Shown in pieces: positions 29,701 through 37,867 of a stretch of DNA of 64,000 nt. This DNA is from Algoriphagus aquimarinus (GTDB lineage: Bacteria > Bacteroidota > Bacteroidia > Cytophagales > Cyclobacteriaceae): positions 1 to 64,000 of the forward strand of contig NZ_FOKK01000016.1 in NCBI RefSeq assembly GCF_900112005.1, written 5' to 3'. The notes below the pieces were generated by a model. It worked only from the letters and a program-made list of their open reading frames with translations, searched no databases and had not been told where the DNA came from. Within the stretch, counting starts at the first letter, position 1, and each line of letters begins with the position of its first letter. The position numbers were made by a program, and so were the translations under genes.

Positions 29701-30226
29701 CATCTTCATCCACAGTTATGGAATACTTGCCATCTATATCGGAAATAGTCCCATTCGTAGTTCCTGAGACCGTAATCGTCACTCCAGGCATTGGAACTTG
29801 ATTTTCATCCAGTATCACTCCACTGACCGTGACCTCTGCTACCTCAAAAATGGGTGTTTGTATTGCCTTTGCTCCAACATGTATGGTATTATTGACCTGT
29901 TTAAACTTCAAATTAGAAGTTTTGGAGATCTCTTGTAATAGGTATTCAATTGATACCTTTTTCCCAGAAGCAGGATTAAGAAATCTCTGCTGGCCAACAT
30001 CTGAACTCCGAAAGGAGAACTTAAAATCGGTTTCACGTTCGATCTTGTGAAACACTTCAACTACGGGAAGATTAGTCTCCGATAGAGACAAGAATACTTT
30101 GTCGATTCTAGTTTGACCGCTGGAATTGCTCGCTAGCAGTACGCTGAAAAACAGGCACTGAAGTAGCATTCCAAAAAAAGCATACTTTCCCATTGTTACA
30201 ATTAATTTTAGTAACTTTACATTCAT
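26762..30226 (-). CDS. SusC/RagA-family TonB-dependent transporter with STN signalling domain
   Basis: TonB-driven outer-membrane importer of glycans. Order of domains in 1154 aa: signal peptide; STN short domain (about 45-120, FLSLSETNLPVVEVFHKIERETDFKFSF); carboxypeptidase-regulatory-like beta domain (about 130-215, GVILDENQVPMPGVTITVSGT); plug starting at EEVIVVGYGTQKKVNLTGAI; 22-strand barrel ending in VVQF with C-terminal Phe. The STN domain indicates trans-envelope signalling to FecR and the ECF sigma factor encoded upstream, so substrate passage should switch on the locus. Confidence 0.96.
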   Translation of the reverse strand: MNVKLLKLIVTMGKYAFFGMLLQCLFFSVLLASNSSGQTRIDKVFLSLSETNLPVVEVFHKIERETDFKFSFRSSDVGQQRFLNPASGKKVSIEYLLQEISKTSNLKFKQVNNTIHVGAKAIQTPIFEVAEVTVSGVILDENQVPMPGVTITVSGTTNGTISDIDGKYSITVDEDAVLVFSFIGFIKQTIQVGSRSQLDVVLLEDARSLEEVIVVGYGTQKKVNLTGAITAVSTEDFSDVPLTNLSNGLAGRAPGVQVVGTSGLAGASSSIRIRGSVGEPLYVINGIIRNKADFDALNPNEVENISFLKDAASAAIYGSSAGNGVVLVKTKGGANQKPVFEYKGNYSTSNPTRPLQDFNAQEEIRFLNNSAVSNGLPEQYGQEILDYFSDKSYSINDLIWQNPTIQEHNLSVRGGSEDVSYYVMMGYHAEEGSYKNLGFDRYNFRTDLTAKITENLKLNLNVSGNERNYNRWYWPYDGAEDFNVGDFYRATFNWSRLYPFYVDEEGNPTNNPNDLPVMRGGWHPPQLMLNEGGYRDTKYRTLDGIMRLDLNLGNLIEGLSTSVQGNINANDRNMKSFVVHNKFYLTQSAGVANVFIPGPVDYTQTGTHNLSSGYENIQEDVTLGSSYQLDWYLNYDRTFKKHSVSGLMVYEQAGSNSKNIGGRAEDLLSTEIDQIYNSSSDTERRWFYGSESQFARASWIGRAKYSYSEKYLAEFSFRYDGNYKFAPGNQWGFFPSGSVGWRIIEEDFMKNQNFLDELKFRASYGTTGSDSGIGAWRWSQVYQKSGGYVFGSTLYDGLVPGAVPNPGITWSTVSMWNLGLDFAFLNNRLVGEFDVWGKTESDILGTRLGSTPTTYGASLPAVNYAEKSWKGFELNMDWRDRIGEFSYSVYGNMGFAKDQWDIFDEPESYTDGTYEGNWRSTIGQPANRVFGYISKGIIRTQAELDALDPSFKQFGRAPIIGGLLFEDIRGANYSEGPDGKIDSNDQTYLSDNGAPRINYGFGFKGDWKGITFNAHFQGVGAYDRMVSTRNGGGVFQVGEKPYFEIWAKDNYWTPENPNAEYPRVNGQWMQPEVGGGPSSFWLRNGAYMRLRNLNLGYNLPEKWFSKSGNTKIQIYGNATNLFVISDLKEHDPEQNTLDSYPLMKTFTAGLVVQF

Positions 30227-30357
30227 AGTTATAGTATTAGAGGATAATTAATTTTATCTGATAATCAATTAGATCATTGGTCATCACTGCACCGCTAAAT
30301 CCAGTTTTGACTGATGGTCTTTTTTCTTTTCCTTTTTTTCGCCATAGGCAATCTGAT

Positions 30358-31401
30358 TTAGTAAATAATTACTTTGTTTGAGATTATTTCGAACTCAAAT
30401 CCGTACGTAAAAGCTAGCCCTGTCAGGATCATTTCAAGGGATTCATTGTCAAATCTCCCTGAATAATCTTTTCGGTTTTTAATGTTTTTTTGAACATCTA
30501 TTTTCACCCCAAACCAATTCTCTAACTCAATTACTACTTCACTAAATTGTGTATTGTCAAAAAACAGCACATTATCTTTCCACGCAAAGACCTCATCGTA
30601 TCCTACTTTTTTTGTCTCAAATGCCCCAGTTTTATCATTAAACCTAACAGCATCCATTGGAGCCAAAACTACTTTTCTATCTTTCCCAAAATTCTCTTGC
30701 TCAGTAACCCGCACTTTACCTGTTAATACTGACACTTGGACTTTTCCAGCAAGTAGATTTTCATTCACCACAAAAGAAGTCCCCAATACAGAGGTCTCCA
30801 CAAATTTGCTATGCACCACAAAAGGTTTCAGCTCATCTCTATATACATCAAAAAAAGCTTCTCCTTCAAGGTAAACATCCCGAGTAGCCCCATCGAAATT
30901 TTTAGGGAATTTCAGCTGGCTATTGGAATTAAGTATAACTACACTCCCATCTGTCAGTTTGAGGGTCAACTTCTGTCCCGGCCCCACCTCCCTGATTATG
31001 TATTCCACTTGAGATACTACAGCTACTTTTTCCTCAAGACCTAAGCGATTGTCAGTCCAATATACTGTAAGGACGAAACCAAAAACCAAAACTGCAGCAA
31101 CACCTAATTTGAACCAATTTTTATCAAAAGCACCTCTCCTTTTATCATTAGAAATCACCTTCTTTTTTTTACTCAAAGACCCTTTTCTATTTCCATCCTC
31201 TTCCAATTTCAACTCTTTATGAATTCTCTCAAGTACCAAATCGCTCACAATAGGGTCGAGTTTTTTGTCATCCTTAAAGTTCAGATAAGCATCTTCAATA
31301 TCGTGGCCTCCTTCTTGGCTATTTATCCAAACTAGAATTTGATGAACCTCGTGGGGATCGCATTTCCCCTCAAAAAAACGTTTCAATAATTCTGAATCCA
31401 T
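30358..31401 (-). CDS. FecR-family anti-sigma factor
   Basis: Inner-membrane anti-sigma regulator. The 347 aa comprise a cytoplasmic sigma-binding N-terminus (LLKRFFEGKCDPHEVHQILVWI), one transmembrane helix at about 105-125 (LGVAAVLVFGFVLTVYW), the periplasmic FecR domain (LTDGSVVILNSNSQLKFPKNF, EGEAFFDV, TSFVV) and a C-terminal DUF4974-type STN-interacting segment (TQFSEVVIELENWFGVKI). It is followed by susC and preceded by the bipartite motif shared with the hydrolase at 32371. The sigma gene is divergent rather than upstream in the same operon, which is less usual. Confidence 0.94.
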   Translation of the reverse strand: MDSELLKRFFEGKCDPHEVHQILVWINSQEGGHDIEDAYLNFKDDKKLDPIVSDLVLERIHKELKLEEDGNRKGSLSKKKKVISNDKRRGAFDKNWFKLGVAAVLVFGFVLTVYWTDNRLGLEEKVAVVSQVEYIIREVGPGQKLTLKLTDGSVVILNSNSQLKFPKNFDGATRDVYLEGEAFFDVYRDELKPFVVHSKFVETSVLGTSFVVNENLLAGKVQVSVLTGKVRVTEQENFGKDRKVVLAPMDAVRFNDKTGAFETKKVGYDEVFAWKDNVLFFDNTQFSEVVIELENWFGVKIDVQKNIKNRKDYSGRFDNESLEMILTGLAFTYGFEFEIISNKVIIY

Positions 31402-31410
31402 TTATATCCT

Positions 31411-31448
31411 TTTTTAGTAATACTGAGTTTCTTGTTATTCCCCCTAAT
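31411..31448 (-). promoter_or_regulatory. Candidate ECF-sigma promoter of fecR
   Basis: On the minus strand ATTAGGGGGAA (31438-31448), 11 bases, then TCAGTATTACTAAAAA (31411-31426). The same two blocks with exactly the same 11-base spacing occur upstream of the GH gene at 34552-34589. GGGGGAA and TATTA separated by about 15-16 bases fits the layout of ECF -35 and -10 elements. The -10 lies so close to the fecR ATG that the mRNA leader would be only a few bases. Confidence 0.6.
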
Positions 31449-31610
31449 CAGAAAATTAAAAAAACACAAATAAATTTTCGCTGAGATGACTTTTGATAAA
31501 ATTTCATGTATTAAATGAATTCTTTATCAAATTAATAAATATCCTTTTTCATAATTTTCAATATATTTAAAAATCTTAAATCAAATAGCAAAGACCCTAA
31601 GCTGCAATAG

Positions 31611-32180
31611 ATGAATCAAGACTTTGAAAAATTAGCCGAAAGACTTCGACATGGAGATCATAAAGCTTTTGATCAACTCTATGGCAAATACCATCAGAAA
31701 ATCTTTTTCTTTTGCCTAAAATATGGATTGAGACAAGAGGACGCCGAAGAGGTCGTCCAAGAAACCTTTGTCAAGCTCTGGACTTCAAAGGATCGAATAG
31801 ACCCGGATAAAAGTTTGTCCTCATTTATATTTACTATTAGTAAAAACATCATTATTGATAATTTCAAGAAAAAAATAAAACTTCAAGCAGTGTCAGTTTA
31901 TCAGATGAAACTTCTTGAACCTAAAAATGATGTAGAGGAAATAATGGATTACAATGACTTGAATTCCACATTTCAGAAAACACTTAATTCACTCCCTGGC
32001 AAAAGAAGAGAAGTTTTTGAACTTTCACGATTTAAAGGTATGAGCCATAAGGAAATTTCAAAAGAACTTGGAATAAGCCCAAAAACAGTAGAAAATCACA
32101 TTTCTCTGGCCTTGAAAAACTTCAAGCAAGCAGTTCAAATCTTGTGTTTATTTGTACTTACTAGCATTTTCAATTTTTAG
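31611..32180 (+). CDS. ECF RNA polymerase sigma-70 factor
   Basis: Protein of 189 aa. Region 2 (about 18-90) includes FDQLYGKYHQKIFFFCLKYG and EDAEEVVQETFVKLW; region 4 (about 125-175) has LPGKRREVFELSRFKGMSHKEISKELGISPKTVENHI, a clear helix-turn-helix. The Leu/Phe-rich C-terminal tail (LCLFVLTSIFNF) is common in the Bacteroidota SusC-linked ECF group. It diverges from fecR with 209 bases between starts and lies tail to tail with the hydrolase at 32371. The predicted target promoters are those two genes. No copy of the bipartite motif is seen in front of this gene itself. Confidence 0.95.
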   Translation: MNQDFEKLAERLRHGDHKAFDQLYGKYHQKIFFFCLKYGLRQEDAEEVVQETFVKLWTSKDRIDPDKSLSSFIFTISKNIIIDNFKKKIKLQAVSVYQMKLLEPKNDVEEIMDYNDLNSTFQKTLNSLPGKRREVFELSRFKGMSHKEISKELGISPKTVENHISLALKNFKQAVQILCLFVLTSIFNF

Positions 32181-32310
32181 TGCTTAATAGATAGACTACT
32201 TTAACAACTAAATAAAGGTCAAAGTAAGTTATCTATGAAAACATCGTATGTCCAGTAAAATAGTATTTTCTATCTCTTGATTCATTTAATTTTTATGGCG
32301 AATATAAAAA

Positions 32311-32340
32311 AGGGTAAGCATCTCAAAAGAAGCTTACCCT
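32311..32340 (-). terminator. Terminator of the alpha-galactosidase-like gene
   Basis: AGGGTAAGC / GCTTACCCT perfect 9-bp stem with a 12-base loop. The A-run 32305-32310 becomes a U-run on the minus strand; it may also serve the convergent sigma gene. Confidence 0.85.
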
Positions 32341-32370
32341 AAATTTTAAATTCCCTCTAACAATAATGAT

Positions 32371-34452
32371 TTAATTGAAATTTAGGACTCGAATTTCCTT
32401 TGGCTTTAGATCAACTGTAAGTGTGTCACCAGGACTATAAGAATTCTTTAGCCCTGCAGTGTTATTTTCTATTGGAGATGATAATACATATTTATCCTTT
32501 GAATTAGATATACCCAGTTCTCGGTTAAGAACAAGTTTGTATGTTATGGATTTATCAGATGGATTATGAATAGAAATATATCCTTGGTCATCGTCCCAAG
32601 CGGAGTAACCATACACTTCAGAATTTCTGGGATTACCTCCGTGCATTCTTACATTGTGAAAGGTTGGAAATACTTTTTCACTCCATTTTAGACCTTCAGC
32701 AATTACATCCCAATCTTTATCCACTAGATTATCGGTTTTAAGATAGAGCTCAATAAACCCAGTGCCCCGTGAAAGATTCATAAATAGGTAGTCTCTAAAT
32801 GTGTGCTCATCTTCACCTGTTTTGTCCTTTTTTGGTTCATGATTGAAGATGGCATTCATAGGGAATTTTGTGTTTTCTGTTTCCCATATTTCATAATACA
32901 CCCCATCTCTATAGGTTAATTCATCAGTTCTTGAACTACCTCCGGCTGCATCTCCAGCATTTATCATCCATACTACGTCTACATACTGCAACCACCATGA
33001 ACTTAGATAAGCTCCATTGGTAATAGCAATAAAAACATCTGGATCTATCTCATCCATTTTATTGAAAATCTCAATTATACGCTCCGTTCCATTGACTAGG
33101 TAATAGGTTTTTAATTCGTCATAGATTGGATCATTCAGCGTGCTATCATTTGGACTTAGATTTTCAACTCCTAACTGCGTCATCTTGGGAGTTCCTCTTC
33201 CCTGCAATTCAAAATCTCGTATATTGAGATGTCCAAAAATCCCATCGAATTTAAAATAGTTGACGCCTTGGCCCGTGAGCTCAAGTACCCGATCTTCGAG
33301 TTTCTGCATGTATTTTTCGCCCGTCATAGACATCGAAAGTTCCAATCTCTCAAAGCCTTTTTCGCCCAATTTCTCAACCATAGGTCTAGCCCCAAAGAAG
33401 CACCCAGGGCTAAGCCAAAGACCAAGTTTAGAATCAAGCGAATCAATAGTTTTAAATGTTTCCTGAAAATCTGGAGAAAATTTCTCGTTTATTTTCCAAA
33501 CTTTATCCGACCAGTCAGCATCTTTTCTGCGACTGTCTTGCCATCCATCATCTATAACATAGGCATTTAGAGGTTTTACATCTCGCTTGCTAACTAGTTC
33601 ATTATGGATTTTCAGGCTACTTTTTTTGAAACTTTCTTTGTCCACGTTAGAATGAAAATCAAACCAGGAATTGTATTGAACCTGCAGACGGAGAGGTCGA
33701 ATTCGGATATTATCTATGTATTTATAGAATGCTTCATCAATAAATTCATAATCATCCGCCACACCCAGTACTGATTTATAGGAAGTGTAAGTTTGATTAG
33801 CATTCAATTCATTTCCCCATAGGTATCCACAGTTCAATTCTTGATTAACGACCTCATTTGTAGCTGCAGGGAATTCTATACCCCAAAAAGTAGCACTCTC
33901 CCGTTCATACAATGGCTGTCCTAATCCTGGTTTCCAATTTGCTGGCCCTTGTGTGGTGATTTCCTTAAGTGTATAGGGCTGGTATGCACCATTAGCACTT
34001 ATTGCATCCACATCGATACGCTCCAGTGTTATGTTTTTTTCAGAGGTGATCTTTAAATATTTCCTAGCATATGATTCATTATCGGCTAGTTCATAATGAA
34101 CATCTACCTTCAGTTTATGCTTTTTGTTTTGCAACTCTACCACGAGAGTTTGAGAATTATTTTCCTTGGAGATATTGAAATTAACCACTTCAAAATCTTT
34201 GGCCGTTAAAGTTATATCTCCATTAACTTCACTCGTTCCTTTGGATATTCTGAGTTTAAACTCATTGTGATCAGAAGGAGTGATTGTTTTACCATTGATT
34301 TTGTTGACTATAGCTATGGTTGATAGTGTGCCATCAGCTACAGAAATTGTTCTACTGAGATAGTCGTTCTCTAATACAATTGAATTTCCCTGTTTAAAAC
34401 TTGCAAAAAGTATTGCCAGTAAACCTATAATAACTAAATTTTTGAATTTCAT
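32371..34452 (-). CDS. Secreted alpha-galactosidase-like glycoside hydrolase (clan GH-D, GH36-like)
   Basis: Protein of 693 aa with a signal peptide (LVIIGLLAILFASF). An N-terminal beta-sandwich (about 25-260) precedes a TIM barrel (about 270-580). Barrel motifs are NAYVIDDGWQ at the strand where GH36 enzymes have DDGW, KLGLWLSPGC, and YFKFDG, whose Asp is the expected nucleophile; DVVWMINAGDAAG follows as the likely acid/base region. A C-terminal beta domain ends in LKPKEIRVLNFN. It probably releases alpha-linked galactose in the periplasm. The shared upstream motif places it under the locus's ECF sigma factor. It is the only intact hydrolase of the locus. Confidence 0.88.
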   Translation of the reverse strand: MKFKNLVIIGLLAILFASFKQGNSIVLENDYLSRTISVADGTLSTIAIVNKINGKTITPSDHNEFKLRISKGTSEVNGDITLTAKDFEVVNFNISKENNSQTLVVELQNKKHKLKVDVHYELADNESYARKYLKITSEKNITLERIDVDAISANGAYQPYTLKEITTQGPANWKPGLGQPLYERESATFWGIEFPAATNEVVNQELNCGYLWGNELNANQTYTSYKSVLGVADDYEFIDEAFYKYIDNIRIRPLRLQVQYNSWFDFHSNVDKESFKKSSLKIHNELVSKRDVKPLNAYVIDDGWQDSRRKDADWSDKVWKINEKFSPDFQETFKTIDSLDSKLGLWLSPGCFFGARPMVEKLGEKGFERLELSMSMTGEKYMQKLEDRVLELTGQGVNYFKFDGIFGHLNIRDFELQGRGTPKMTQLGVENLSPNDSTLNDPIYDELKTYYLVNGTERIIEIFNKMDEIDPDVFIAITNGAYLSSWWLQYVDVVWMINAGDAAGGSSRTDELTYRDGVYYEIWETENTKFPMNAIFNHEPKKDKTGEDEHTFRDYLFMNLSRGTGFIELYLKTDNLVDKDWDVIAEGLKWSEKVFPTFHNVRMHGGNPRNSEVYGYSAWDDDQGYISIHNPSDKSITYKLVLNRELGISNSKDKYVLSSPIENNTAGLKNSYSPGDTLTVDLKPKEIRVLNFN

Positions 34453-34551
34453 TTTTAAATATTTCTTCCCCCTGCCTTTATTGAAAAATTACTAACTACT
34501 ATTTATTGAAATACCACGTACACCCTAAGGCAAATTGTGATTTCAATCATC

Positions 34552-34589
34552 TTTTTAGTAATACTGAATCCATAGCTCTTCCCCCTAAT
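34552..34589 (-). promoter_or_regulatory. Candidate ECF-sigma promoter of the alpha-galactosidase-like gene
   Basis: Minus strand: ATTAGGGGGAA (34579-34589), 11 bases, TCAGTATTACTAAAAA (34552-34567). Both blocks are identical to those before fecR and the spacing is the same, while the 11-base spacer differs. It predicts a leader of about 90 nt before the ATG at 34452. Confidence 0.62.
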
Positions 34590-34732
34590 TTGAAATCAAT
34601 AAACATGAAAACAAATTCCTAAATCACGAGGAAGGTGCATATGGTAAAAGAATATTTCAAACAGAACTCAATAAAATACAAACAGAGTTGCTGTTCTCAG
34701 GATAGAGGGATACTTTTTGATAAACAAAAAAA

Positions 34733-34759
34733 AGGCCCCTAATCTAACATTAGAGGCCT
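34733..34759 (-). terminator. Orphan minus-strand terminator
   Basis: AGGCCCCTAAT / ATTAGAGGCCT (10 of 11 paired) with a 5-base loop. The A-run 34726-34733 gives a U-run on the minus strand. No annotated minus-strand gene lies upstream of it before the plus-strand gene at 35053. Confidence 0.7.
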
Positions 34760-34918
34760 ATTATTCCTGATTCCTTAAATATGTCGGACGACAGTATAAA
34801 AGAACTATTGATTTATTCAATTTTGTAAATCTAAGTTTCATGTATTTCAAATCCTACTGAGTTATACTTTCACCAGAATAAAGGTTTCGTTTCTTCTATC
34901 AAGTTTTCAACTACTTTT

Positions 34919-34960
34919 TTAATATAAATAGTGTAACTCCATAATCCTCACACCTCCTTT
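34919..34960 (-). other. Micro-ORF MELHYLY with a perfect Shine-Dalgarno
   Basis: AAAGGAGGTG at 34951-34960 on the minus strand is a full anti-16S match, 8 bases before ATG (34942), followed by MELHYLY and a stop. After a one-base frame change the next codons read IKKVVENLIEETKPLFW, so this could be the start of a decayed small gene rather than a leader peptide. A terminator follows at 34733-34759. Confidence 0.35.
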
Positions 34961-35052
34961 AAAGACTGAAAGTAACTTGCCAACATCCTTTTACCCTTAT
35001 CATTCTCAATTAACCTTTCTAATTCCTATCTTAGAATTCAACCTAATTGACC

Positions 35053-35526
35053 ATGCCCAAATTCAGCCTTCACATCAATGGCTTGCAGAAAGAAATTGAT
35101 ACTGAACCCGATACTCCCCTACTTTATGTGCTTCGCGATTACCTAGAACTTAACGGACCGAAGTTCGGTTGTGGCCTGTCTCAATGTGGAGCTTGTATGG
35201 TATTAATTGATGGAAGCGCAGCTACCAGTTGCATGAGACCTATTGCATCAATCGGAGATTCTAAGATCACAACTTTGGAAGGACTGGCTAGCGAGAATGG
35301 CAAACTACATGCAGTCCAAGAAGCATTTAACAGAGAACAAGCAGCTCAGTGCGGCTACTGCCTTAATGGAATGGTGATAGCCTCTGTGGGTTTGTTGAAT
35401 TCTAACCCGTCTCCAAATGATTCCGAGATTAAAGATGCTTTGCAGTTAAACCTATGCCGCTGCAGTGCACATACCAGAATCATCCAAGCCGTCAAAACAG
35501 CCTCTAAAAACCTATCTGGAAAATGA
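35053..35526 (+). CDS. (2Fe-2S)-binding subunit of a molybdenum hydroxylase (IorA/XdhC-class small subunit)
   Basis: Protein of 157 aa from ATG at 35053 (an upstream TTG at 35047 is also possible). An N-terminal plant-type ferredoxin cluster is bound by GCGLSQCGACMVLIDG plus a later Cys (SC). A second [2Fe-2S] helical domain has AQCGYCLNGMV and NLCRCSAH. This two-cluster layout is the electron-transfer subunit of xanthine dehydrogenase/isoquinoline 1-oxidoreductase-type enzymes. It overlaps the catalytic subunit gene by 4 bases (ATGA). There is no separate FAD subunit, so electrons probably pass to a cytochrome or other acceptor. Confidence 0.93.
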   Translation: MPKFSLHINGLQKEIDTEPDTPLLYVLRDYLELNGPKFGCGLSQCGACMVLIDGSAATSCMRPIASIGDSKITTLEGLASENGKLHAVQEAFNREQAAQCGYCLNGMVIASVGLLNSNPSPNDSEIKDALQLNLCRCSAHTRIIQAVKTASKNLSGK

Positions 35527-37742
35527 TCGAACTCTCAAAAACCTCCAGAAGGAAATTCCTACGAAACATTGGTTACATCAGTGTGGGATTCCCTCTCCTC
35601 AGTTCCAATTTAGTAGTGCAGGAACCAGAAGTTGTAGCTAGAGTAAATTTTGAAGGCGATTTACCTGGAAGTATGCGGAATGCCAGCAAAGTAAACGCTT
35701 GGCTACACGTATTGGAAGACGGACGGGTGATGGTATTTTCAGGAAAAGTGGAGTTGGGACAAGGCATCAGAACGGCAATTCGGCAAGTAGCCGCAGAAGA
35801 ATTGGACTTGGAATTGGATCAGGTAGAAGTACATCTGGCAGAAACAGGTGTGACTCCTGACGAAGGCTATACCGCGGGCAGTAGTTCTATCCCGAACAGT
35901 GCGATGTCGGTTCGCTATGCAGCAGCAACTGCCAGACAGAAATTATTGGAACTGGCAAGTGCAAAACTGAATACTGCGGAGGAAGATCTGATTCTTTACA
36001 ATGGAAAAGTGAAATCTAAGAAGAGCAATCAAGCTTTGAATTTTGCTGAGGTACTGGAAGGTGCTCAAATTGACATGGAGGTAACCAAGCCCGTTCCTCT
36101 AAAAATAAAATCTGGCTATAGATATGTCGGCAAAGCCATTCACCGCAAGGATATTGAGAAAATGGTTCGGGGAGAGGAAGTCTATATTCAGGACTTACGA
36201 TTTCCAGGCATGGTGCATGCGCGGGTTTTACGCCCAGCAGGCTACCAATCGAAATTGGTAAAAATTGACGGTTCCGGACTTTCAACAGCCATTTCAGGAA
36301 TCATCAAAACTGTAGTAAATGGTAGTTTTGTAGGTGTAATCACCGAGAGAGAATATCAGGCAGTAAAGGCAGAAGCATATTTAAGAAAACATTCTGAATG
36401 GACTACAAGCCCATCTTTTCCCAAGCAAGAAACCCTTTTTGCTCACCTTAAATCCATTGCTGAAAAGCCTCAGAGCATTCGAAACGAAGGAGATATAACC
36501 ACGATACCTAACGGCAAAGAGACTTTCAAGGCAAGTTATGCCAAACCTTATCTCAAACATGGCTCAATAGGCCCTGCCTGTGGAATTGCGATGTACGATG
36601 GGGAAATTCTACATATCTGGTCACATAGTCAGGGGATATACCCCATGCGAAGAGCAATCGCTGCGATGCTGAAAATGGAGCTGGAGAAACTCCACGTAAT
36701 TGCTGTTCCTGGTGCTGGTTGCTTTGGGCATAGTACAGCAGATGACGCCGCTGCAGATGCTGCAATTCTGGCTTTGTCTTATCCCGGAAAACACATTCGC
36801 GTTCAGTGGTCTCGCCAAGACGAACACACTTGGGATCCTTATGGAACTGCCATGATCATGGAATTGGAGGCAAGTTTAGATGCTAATGGGAAAATAAAAA
36901 CTTGGAAAACAGATGTTTGGACTGACTCCCATAGCATCCGGCCTGATAATGATCCCGCCACACTTTTAGACACAAGATATTTGGAGAATCCTGTGCAGTT
37001 AAAAGGCAGAGGATATCTAGGAGGTGGACACAGAAATGCTGACCCATATTATAACATTCCAAACATGCAGGTGAACGCTCATTTCTTTAATGGCCCACTT
37101 CGCGTTTCTTCTCTGAGAAGCTTGGGCTCTTATACTACTATCTTTTCCATTGAGTCATTTATGGATGAATTGGCAGAAAAAGCCGGAAAAGATCCTTTAG
37201 AATTCCGTTTGGCACATTTGGAAGATGCAAGAGCCATCGCAGTCATCACTAAAATCCAAGAGATGTGTAGTGGCGAAAAACTGGAAGAAGGAGAAGGAAT
37301 TGGCTATGCTTTTTCTCGGTATAAAAACACCACGGCTTATGCAACTGCGGCAGCAAAAGTGAGCATAGATCGAGCTTCTGGAACTATCAAACTCCTAAAA
37401 ATGTGGGCTGCAGTAGACGTAGGAGAAATCATCAATCTGGATGGAATCATCAACCAAATAGAAGGTGGCATGCTTCAAGCAGCAAGCTGGACACTGAAAG
37501 AAGAGGTAACATTTGAAGATAATAAGATCACTAGCTCAGACTGGAGGAAATACCCTGTATTTCGCTTTTCTGATATCCCAGAAGTGGAAGTAGCTATGAT
37601 CGATCGTCCCAATGAAGCAGCAGAAGGCGGCGGTGAAGTATCTATGCCGCCTACCGGTGCAGCAATTGCCAATGCAGTATATAAAGCCAGTGGTAAGCGC
37701 GTGTATAATTTACCTATTACAGCCGAAAAGATTTTGGGTTAG
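35523..37742 (+). CDS. Molybdopterin-binding catalytic subunit, isoquinoline 1-oxidoreductase (IorB)-like
   Basis: Protein of 739 aa. A twin-arginine leader (TSRRKFLRNIGYISVGFPLL) predicts Tat export of the folded cofactor-loaded enzyme. The body has the aldehyde oxidase/xanthine dehydrogenase a/b-hammerhead and Mo-cofactor domains: GKVELGQGIRTAIRQVAAEEL, TAGSSSIPNSAMSVR, KHGSIGPACGIA, and a C-terminal AAEGGGEVSMPPTGAAIANAV holding the catalytic Glu region. The substrate (aldehyde or N-heterocycle) cannot be told from sequence. It is co-transcribed with the FeS subunit; the pair is alone, without xdhC-type maturation genes. Confidence 0.92.
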   Translation: MIELSKTSRRKFLRNIGYISVGFPLLSSNLVVQEPEVVARVNFEGDLPGSMRNASKVNAWLHVLEDGRVMVFSGKVELGQGIRTAIRQVAAEELDLELDQVEVHLAETGVTPDEGYTAGSSSIPNSAMSVRYAAATARQKLLELASAKLNTAEEDLILYNGKVKSKKSNQALNFAEVLEGAQIDMEVTKPVPLKIKSGYRYVGKAIHRKDIEKMVRGEEVYIQDLRFPGMVHARVLRPAGYQSKLVKIDGSGLSTAISGIIKTVVNGSFVGVITEREYQAVKAEAYLRKHSEWTTSPSFPKQETLFAHLKSIAEKPQSIRNEGDITTIPNGKETFKASYAKPYLKHGSIGPACGIAMYDGEILHIWSHSQGIYPMRRAIAAMLKMELEKLHVIAVPGAGCFGHSTADDAAADAAILALSYPGKHIRVQWSRQDEHTWDPYGTAMIMELEASLDANGKIKTWKTDVWTDSHSIRPDNDPATLLDTRYLENPVQLKGRGYLGGGHRNADPYYNIPNMQVNAHFFNGPLRVSSLRSLGSYTTIFSIESFMDELAEKAGKDPLEFRLAHLEDARAIAVITKIQEMCSGEKLEEGEGIGYAFSRYKNTTAYATAAAKVSIDRASGTIKLLKMWAAVDVGEIINLDGIINQIEGGMLQAASWTLKEEVTFEDNKITSSDWRKYPVFRFSDIPEVEVAMIDRPNEAAEGGGEVSMPPTGAAIANAVYKASGKRVYNLPITAEKILG

Positions 37743-37867
37743 TGTGCCAAGAATACGATCTAAACTAATGTTTCTCCTAATTAGCAAATGCTTATTTGTT
37801 GTTACCTGAAATCGATAATTACGCTTCCCCCTTGGCAGATGGTTTACCCGTCAGGAACTCCTGCTGT

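Larger units (their letters stand above)
34453..35052. other. 600-bp intergenic region with promoter, terminator and a micro-ORF
   Basis: Besides the ECF-type motif (34552-34589) it holds a minus-strand terminator (34733-34759) and, upstream of that on the same strand, a perfect Shine-Dalgarno with a 7-codon frame (34919-34960). No gene longer than this is supported. The upstream region of the following molybdenum hydroxylase genes is AT-rich without a clear TAnnTTTG box. Confidence 0.5.

Noticed and set aside
34552..34578. ATGGATTCAGTATTACTAAA upstream of the hydrolase, resembling the first codons of fecR
   Set aside because: It overlaps the shared promoter-like block, the position relative to that block differs from fecR, and the frame stops after eight codons; probably coincidence.
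35053..37742. Complete xanthine dehydrogenase
   Set aside because: No FAD-binding subunit or XdhC-like gene is present, and the Tat leader fits the isoquinoline oxidoreductase/aldehyde dehydrogenase type instead.
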